NCBI GenBank assembly: GCA_043758125.1 | Contig: JAYVOC010000175.1 | Location: forward strand, 1 to 8,841 | DNA length: 8,841 nt | Origin: JANXSD01 sp043758125 | Lineage (GTDB): Bacteria; Bacteroidota; Bacteroidia; AKYH767-A; OLB10 | Direction of reading: 5' to 3' | Part shown: positions 5,043-8,841 of the stretch, piece by piece | Layout: the number at the start of each line of letters is the position of its first letter | Position numbering within the stretch: the first letter of the stretch is position 1 | Notes under the pieces: model-generated | Told to the model about the DNA's origin: nothing | What the model saw: only the letters and a program-made list of their open reading frames with translations | The model's database searches: none | Made by a program: the position numbers and the translations under genes

Positions 5043-5867
5043 ATGAAATATATTGTTTGCTTACTCTGTTCTATTTTGTTGTTGTCATCATGCAGTAAAT
5101 ATCAACGATTAGTAAAGAGTTCAGATATGGATGCGAAGTATAAGGCTGCTGTCGCCTATTATGAAAAGAAAGATTATTATCATGCTTTGCAATTATTCGA
5201 AGAGTTGATTACCATATTTCGTGGTACTAGTAGGGCAGAACAATCCTATTATTATTATGCCTTTTGTACTTATAATGTAGATGACTATGCCATGGCTGCA
5301 TATCAGTTTAATAATTTCGTTTCTAGTTATCCAAATAGTAAGTATGCTGAAGAAATGCAATTTATGTATGCGTATTGTTTTTATAAAGACTCACCAGGTT
5401 CAAGCCTTGATCAAACAAATACGTTAGATGCAATAGAAAAATTTCAATTATTTACAAATAAGTTTCCTAAAAGTGATCGTGTTCCTGAAGCAAATAAATT
5501 AATCGATGAACTACGATTAAAGTTGGAAGTAAAAGCATTTGATAATGCACGCTTATATTATAGAACGGAAAATTATAAAGCCGCAATATATGCTTTTGAG
5601 AATTTCCTAAAAGATTTTCCTGGTAGTGAATATAAGGAAGAAGCTCTTTTCCTTTCTGTAAAGGCGGCTTATATATATGCTGATAACAGTATTGAGTCGA
5701 AAAAAGACGAAAGATTTAAGACAACTATTGATCAGTATTACAAACTTATTGATAGTTTCCCCCAAAGTCGGTATCTTCGCGACGCAGAAAAGTACTATGA
5801 CAACTCTAGAAAAGCGTTAGGAATGGACAAAACCACTTCAATTGCAAAACCTGAACTAGTGAAATAG
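5043..5867 (+). CDS. bamD: Outer-membrane assembly lipoprotein BamD (YfiO/ComL)
   Basis: Periplasm-facing lipoprotein of the BAM complex, which inserts beta-barrel proteins into the outer membrane. The 274 residues begin with a short signal peptide and a lipobox LSSC with Cys17 acylated. The rest is a series of TPR-like helical hairpins: an AVAYYEKKDYYHALQLFEEL repeat near 37-56, a YNVDDYAMAAYQFNNFVSSYP repeat near 78-98, IEKFQLFTNKFPKS near 134-147, and YRTENYKAAIYAFENFLKDFPGS near 172-194. A last YYKLIDSFPQSRYLRDAEKYY segment lies near 235-255. The alternation of aromatic residues with FP/YP turn motifs is typical of YfiO proteins, and the length matches. The C-terminal tail is short and polar. 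As first gene of the operon it is preceded by a TAnnTTTG element. The position directly before rpoZ is conserved in Bacteroidota. Confidence 0.93.
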   Translation: MKYIVCLLCSILLLSSCSKYQRLVKSSDMDAKYKAAVAYYEKKDYYHALQLFEELITIFRGTSRAEQSYYYYAFCTYNVDDYAMAAYQFNNFVSSYPNSKYAEEMQFMYAYCFYKDSPGSSLDQTNTLDAIEKFQLFTNKFPKSDRVPEANKLIDELRLKLEVKAFDNARLYYRTENYKAAIYAFENFLKDFPGSEYKEEALFLSVKAAYIYADNSIESKKDERFKTTIDQYYKLIDSFPQSRYLRDAEKYYDNSRKALGMDKTTSIAKPELVK

Positions 5868-5909
5868 CATTTTAAAAGCAATCGAAATAAGATTAATTAA
5901 AACCCCTTC

Positions 5910-6233
5910 ATGGCAAATTATAAATCATCAACTAACACAACTATCACTCGTGATCTAGTTAATTTTGAAGAGAAAACTGGTAATGTTTACGAAACTATCG
6001 TAGTACTTTCTCGTCGTGCTAATCACATCGCTTCAGAAATGAAAGAAGAGTTAAATGAAAAACTTTCAGAATTCTCAAGTGCAACTGACAACCTCGAAGA
6101 AGTATTCGAAAATCGCGAGCAAATAGAAATCTCTAAACATTATGAGCGTCTACCAAAACCTACGCTTATTGCTGTTCAGGAGTTTCTTGATGGTAAAATT
6201 TATCACCGAAATCCTTTAAGAGATCAAGAATAA
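5910..6233 (+). CDS. rpoZ: RNA polymerase omega subunit, Bacteroidota type (Rpb6/RpoZ-like)
   Basis: Small cytoplasmic subunit that helps assemble and stabilise RNA polymerase through the beta' subunit. The 107 residues match the Bacteroidota omega family, which is longer and more diverged than E. coli RpoZ. Landmarks are TRDLVNFEEKTGNVYETIVV (14-33), LSRRANHIASEMKEEL (33-48), and the C-terminal FENREQIEISKHYERLPKP (66-84) followed by TLIAVQEFLDGKIYHRNP. The RRANxI segment corresponds to the conserved omega/Rpb6 helix that packs on beta'. The ATG at 5910 lies 42 nt after bamD, with no promoter-like element in the gap, and coaBC begins 6 nt after the stop, so the gene is probably co-transcribed. 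Omega can contribute to ppGpp binding in other bacteria; whether it does here cannot be read from the sequence. Confidence 0.93.
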   Translation: MANYKSSTNTTITRDLVNFEEKTGNVYETIVVLSRRANHIASEMKEELNEKLSEFSSATDNLEEVFENREQIEISKHYERLPKPTLIAVQEFLDGKIYHRNPLRDQE

Positions 6234-6239
6234 TTAATA

Positions 6240-7439
6240 ATGCGGCTTTCCGGAAAGAATGTTCTGTTAGGTGTAACTGGCAGTATTTCAGCTTATAAAG
6301 CAGCGGAATTGTGTCGCTTACTCATTAAAGAAGGTGCTCATGTCAAGATAATAATGACCTCAGCAGCAGCTGAATTCATTAGTCCACTAACACTTTCGAC
6401 TCTTTCTAAAAATAAAGTGGAGCTCCACATGGTAAATCAGGATCATACCTGGAATAATCATGTGGAGCTTGGCTTTTGGGCCAACCTCTTTATAATAGCG
6501 CCAGCCTCCGCTAACTCCATCGCGAAAATGGCGAATGGAATAAGTGATAATCTCCTTTTAACGGTATTTTTATCAGCCAAGTGTCCTATAATGATTGCTC
6601 CTGCAATGGATCACGATATGTATCTTCATCCTGCAACACAAGCCAATTTAAAAATTCTTTCTAGTCGTAATACCTTGGTAATTGGTCCTGAAAAAGGGGA
6701 ACTCGCTAGCGGTTTAATAGGTGAAGGTCGGTTATCTGAACCATCCCATATTCTTAATGAAGTAATTAACTTCTTCCAATTTGTTGGGAAATTAAAAGGC
6801 AAAAAAATTTTAATTACCGCTGGACCAACACGCGAGCCAATCGATCCAGTTCGATTTATAAGTAATCACTCATCAGGTAAAATGGGAGTGGCACTTGCTT
6901 TAGCATTATCAAACGAAGGTGCAATGGTAACTCTTGTTGCTGGCCCCATTCAATTGACCGTTCCTAGCAGTATTAAACTAATTCCAGTAGAAACTGCGAG
7001 TGAAATGTATAAACAATGTATTCAACTTTTTCCTGATGTTGATATAGCCGTTATGGCTGCCGCAGTTGCTGATTATGCTCCTTCAAATCCCTCCAGTGAA
7101 AAAGTGAAGAAGAAGCAAGAAGATTGGAATCTACCAATGACTAAAACGATTGATATCTTAGCAGAATGTGGCAAAATAAAAAAAGCTAATCAACTATTAA
7201 TTGGATTTGCTCTCGAGACAGAAAATGAACTTGAAAATGCAAAAGATAAACTAATAAGAAAAAATCTAGACCTTATTGTTCTTAATTCACTTAAAGATGA
7301 AGGTGCTGGTTTTGCTATGGATACCAATAAAATAACGCTGATAGATCGTAACAACAACATTAAAGAATTTCCGTTGAAAAATAAAAATGATGTTGCTATA
7401 GATATCGTACAGAAAATAATAGAACTCTCAAATGCATAA
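6240..7439 (+). CDS. coaBC: Bifunctional phosphopantothenoylcysteine decarboxylase / phosphopantothenate-cysteine ligase
   Basis: Cytoplasmic enzyme for two consecutive steps of coenzyme A synthesis. CoaB couples 4'-phosphopantothenate with cysteine; CoaC (FMN-dependent) decarboxylates the product to 4'-phosphopantetheine. The 399 residues match the family. The N-terminal CoaC domain (about 1-180) shows GVTGSISAYKAAEL (11-24), the catalytic His74 in NNHVELG, APASANSIAKMANGISDNLL (87-106) and PAMDHDMY (121-128). The C-terminal CoaB domain (about 187-399) shows ITAGPTREPIDPVRFISNHS (192-211) plus SGKMG, AAAVADYAP (273-281), Lys residues 288-292 and IGFALET (321-327). Two CoaC positions differ from E. 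coli: the PXMNXXMW Asn is Asp124, and the active-site ACG cysteine is Ser157 in ELASGLIGEGR. I believe these are common in Bacteroidota, so the gene is probably functional. The stop overlaps the next gene by 8 nt. Confidence 0.95.
   Translation: MRLSGKNVLLGVTGSISAYKAAELCRLLIKEGAHVKIIMTSAAAEFISPLTLSTLSKNKVELHMVNQDHTWNNHVELGFWANLFIIAPASANSIAKMANGISDNLLLTVFLSAKCPIMIAPAMDHDMYLHPATQANLKILSSRNTLVIGPEKGELASGLIGEGRLSEPSHILNEVINFFQFVGKLKGKKILITAGPTREPIDPVRFISNHSSGKMGVALALALSNEGAMVTLVAGPIQLTVPSSIKLIPVETASEMYKQCIQLFPDVDIAVMAAAVADYAPSNPSSEKVKKKQEDWNLPMTKTIDILAECGKIKKANQLLIGFALETENELENAKDKLIRKNLDLIVLNSLKDEGAGFAMDTNKITLIDRNNNIKEFPLKNKNDVAIDIVQKIIELSNA
6417..6469 (+). other. Nested inverted repeats inside coaBC
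   Basis: AGCTCCACAT (6421-6430) and ATGTGGAGCT (6460-6469) are perfect 10-nt arms. The 29-nt loop between them holds a smaller stem, CAGG (6438-6441) with CCTG (6448-6451). The left arm also lies in a self-complementary GTGGAGCTCCAC (6417-6428). The stretch codes for the region before and including CoaC His74. It may be mRNA structure or chance. Confidence 0.35.
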
Positions 7440-8337
7440 ATTAATCTTAGTAATATTTTTAACTCTATTAGGTATATCTCAACTTCAAGCGCAAGAGTTG
7501 AATTGTACTGTAACAGTTCTCAGTCCGCGAATTCAAAGCTCCGATAAGAAGATATTTACAACTCTTCAAACGTCAATTTATGAGTTTATGAATAATACCA
7601 AATGGTCATCAGATAAATTTTCAAATGAAGAAAAAATTGAATGTAGTATTCAAATTGAAATTACTGATCGAGTATCTACCGACGAATTTAAAGGTACGAT
7701 TCAAGTATCAGCTCGCCGACCAGTTTTTGGAACTTCCTATAACTCTCCACTCTTGAATTATAAAGATGACAATTTTAATTTCCGATATGTCGAATTTCAA
7801 ACACTAGAATTTAGTGAGTCTGGAAATAATCCTAATTTGATTTCAATGCTTGCCTATTACGCAAATATTATTCTCGGCTTTGATTATGATTCGTTTTCTA
7901 AATTAGGTGGTGCACCATTTTTCTCGAAGGCTCAAACAATCGTTGCTAACAGTACAACTACCGCTGATAGAGGTTGGAAAGCATTCGAAGATACTCGTAA
8001 CCGTTATTGGCTTTGTGAGAATCTTAATAACCCCATCTATAAACCTATTCGTCTTCTTTATTACGACTTCCATCGCAAAGGTTTAGATACAATGACTAAG
8101 AATAAAGATGAATCGTTACATGTGATTGCAAGTAGTATAGAATCTTTAAGAAAAGTGAATACAGATAAGCCAGGATCATTATTAATGAAAACATTGTTTG
8201 ATGCAAAATCAGAAGAACTTGTTAATATTTTTTCACAAGCTCCAGCTGATATTAAATCAACAGCAGCTCAAACAATGTCTGATATAGATCCTTCAAACGC
8301 AACAAAATATCAAAAAATTTCTTTAGGTGGGAATTAA
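7432..8337 (+). CDS. Secreted DUF4835-family protein of unknown function
   Basis: A 301-residue protein with an N-terminal Sec signal peptide (hydrophobic 4-15, likely cleaved after LQA at residue 20), so it is probably periplasmic. There is no lipobox and no further obvious transmembrane segment. It matches what I know of DUF4835, a Bacteroidota family of about 300 residues encoded between coaBC and recN. Recognisable stretches are LNCTVTVLSPRIQSSDKKIF (23-42), TKWSSDKF (56-63), VSARRPVFGTSYNSPLLNYKD (92-112), FRYVEFQTLEF (117-127), and ILGFDYDSFSKLGGAPFF (147-164). The ending is GLDTMTKNKDESLHVIASSI (218-237) followed by a region suggesting helices. The conserved aromatic and Asp/Gly motifs suggest a beta-rich N-terminal half, but no catalytic motif is apparent. 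It overlaps coaBC by 8 nt, implying coupled translation. I assign no function. Confidence 0.85.
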   Translation: MHKLILVIFLTLLGISQLQAQELNCTVTVLSPRIQSSDKKIFTTLQTSIYEFMNNTKWSSDKFSNEEKIECSIQIEITDRVSTDEFKGTIQVSARRPVFGTSYNSPLLNYKDDNFNFRYVEFQTLEFSESGNNPNLISMLAYYANIILGFDYDSFSKLGGAPFFSKAQTIVANSTTTADRGWKAFEDTRNRYWLCENLNNPIYKPIRLLYYDFHRKGLDTMTKNKDESLHVIASSIESLRKVNTDKPGSLLMKTLFDAKSEELVNIFSQAPADIKSTAAQTMSDIDPSNATKYQKISLGGN

Positions 8338-8394
8338 TATAATTACATCTAAAAATTTTAAAATAGGTAACAACTAATATTGTTTTGAAGAATT

Positions 8395-8841
8395 ATGCTA
8401 AATCAATTATCTGTAAAAAATTATGTACTCATAGATGAACTTGAGATCAATTTTGAGAAAGGTCTTACCATTATAACAGGCGAAACAGGAGCAGGAAAAT
8501 CAATTTTATTAGGCGCATTAGGATTAATTCTTGGTCAACGTGCCGACTCTGGAAGTCTTTTAAAAAAAGATCAGAAATGTATTATCGAAGGAGCTTTCAA
8601 CTTAAAAGAATATCAACTTCAAGAATTTTTTAATGTCAATGAGCTTGATTATGCTGATGAAACATTAATCCGTCGTGAAATAAATCCAGAAGGAAAATCA
8701 AGAGCTTTTATTAACGACACCCCAGTAACATTAAACGTTCTTAAAGACCTTTCTTCTCGTTTAGTGGATATACATTCTCAACATGAAACACTTCTTTTAA
8801 ATAGTAATCAATTTCAATTAACGGTGGTTGATGCTTATTCT
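8395..8841 (+). CDS. recN: DNA repair protein RecN, N-terminal part (runs off the window)
   Basis: SMC-like ABC ATPase that acts early in double-strand break repair. The visible 149 codons begin MLNQLSVKNYVLIDELEINF. Walker A GETGAGKS lies at 29-36, GQRADSG at 47-53, and the RecN-typical LVDIHSQHETLLL at 123-135. The family is about 550 residues long, so the coiled coil, signature motif and Walker B are outside the window. The gap from the DUF4835 stop is 57 nt. It holds only a one-mismatch -7-like TTGTTTTG (8380-8387), which could be an internal promoter allowing separate induction of recN, but that is weak. The position at the end of the bamD-rpoZ-coaBC-DUF4835 series is the normal one for Bacteroidota. 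The family call is secure. Confidence 0.95.
   Translation, partial: MLNQLSVKNYVLIDELEINFEKGLTIITGETGAGKSILLGALGLILGQRADSGSLLKKDQKCIIEGAFNLKEYQLQEFFNVNELDYADETLIRREINPEGKSRAFINDTPVTLNVLKDLSSRLVDIHSQHETLLLNSNQFQLTVVDAYS

Overview
The window is AT-rich chromosomal DNA that looks like a member of the Bacteroidota. Four things point there. The gene order bamD - rpoZ (Bacteroidota-type omega/Rpb6) - coaBC - DUF4835 - recN is characteristic of that phylum. A GldI-like FKBP lipoprotein follows an NrnA-type DHH phosphoesterase. A sphingolipid-type alpha-oxoamine synthase is present. Candidate promoters match the Bacteroidota TTG/TAnnTTTG consensus, and starts lack clear Shine-Dalgarno sequences. I cannot place the order or genus.

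Layout: (1) 1-216, minus: 5' part of ndk, with a good promoter at 243-270. (2) 357-2808, plus: a compact operon of nrnA, a GldI-like FKBP lipoprotein and a two-domain FKBP lipoprotein, joined by 4-nt and 1-nt overlaps. (3) 2793-3035: a hairpin-rich convergent intergenic zone with stacked, partly mutually exclusive stem-loops and a perfect bidirectional terminator at 2984-3011. (4) 3049-3438, minus: a small Lys/Ala-rich histone H1-like protein with a 9-residue tandem repeat and an unusual non-repetitive N-terminus. (5) 3612-4862, minus: a serine palmitoyltransferase-like PLP enzyme. (6) 4863-5042: divergent promoter region. (7) 5043-8841, plus: bamD, rpoZ, coaBC, a DUF4835 secreted protein and the 5' end of recN, tightly spaced as one probable operon.

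The genes are mostly core functions: nucleotide pools (ndk), nano-RNA/pAp turnover (nrnA), envelope protein folding and assembly (FKBPs, BamD), membrane lipid synthesis (SPT-like), transcription (RpoZ), coenzyme A synthesis (CoaBC), chromatin (H1-like) and DNA repair (RecN). I see no CRISPR array, transposon, phage gene, tRNA or rRNA, and no convincing new multi-gene system. The most interesting points are the H1-like protein with its N-terminal extension, the competing hairpins after the FKBP operon, and CoaBC residues that differ from the E. coli catalytic set.
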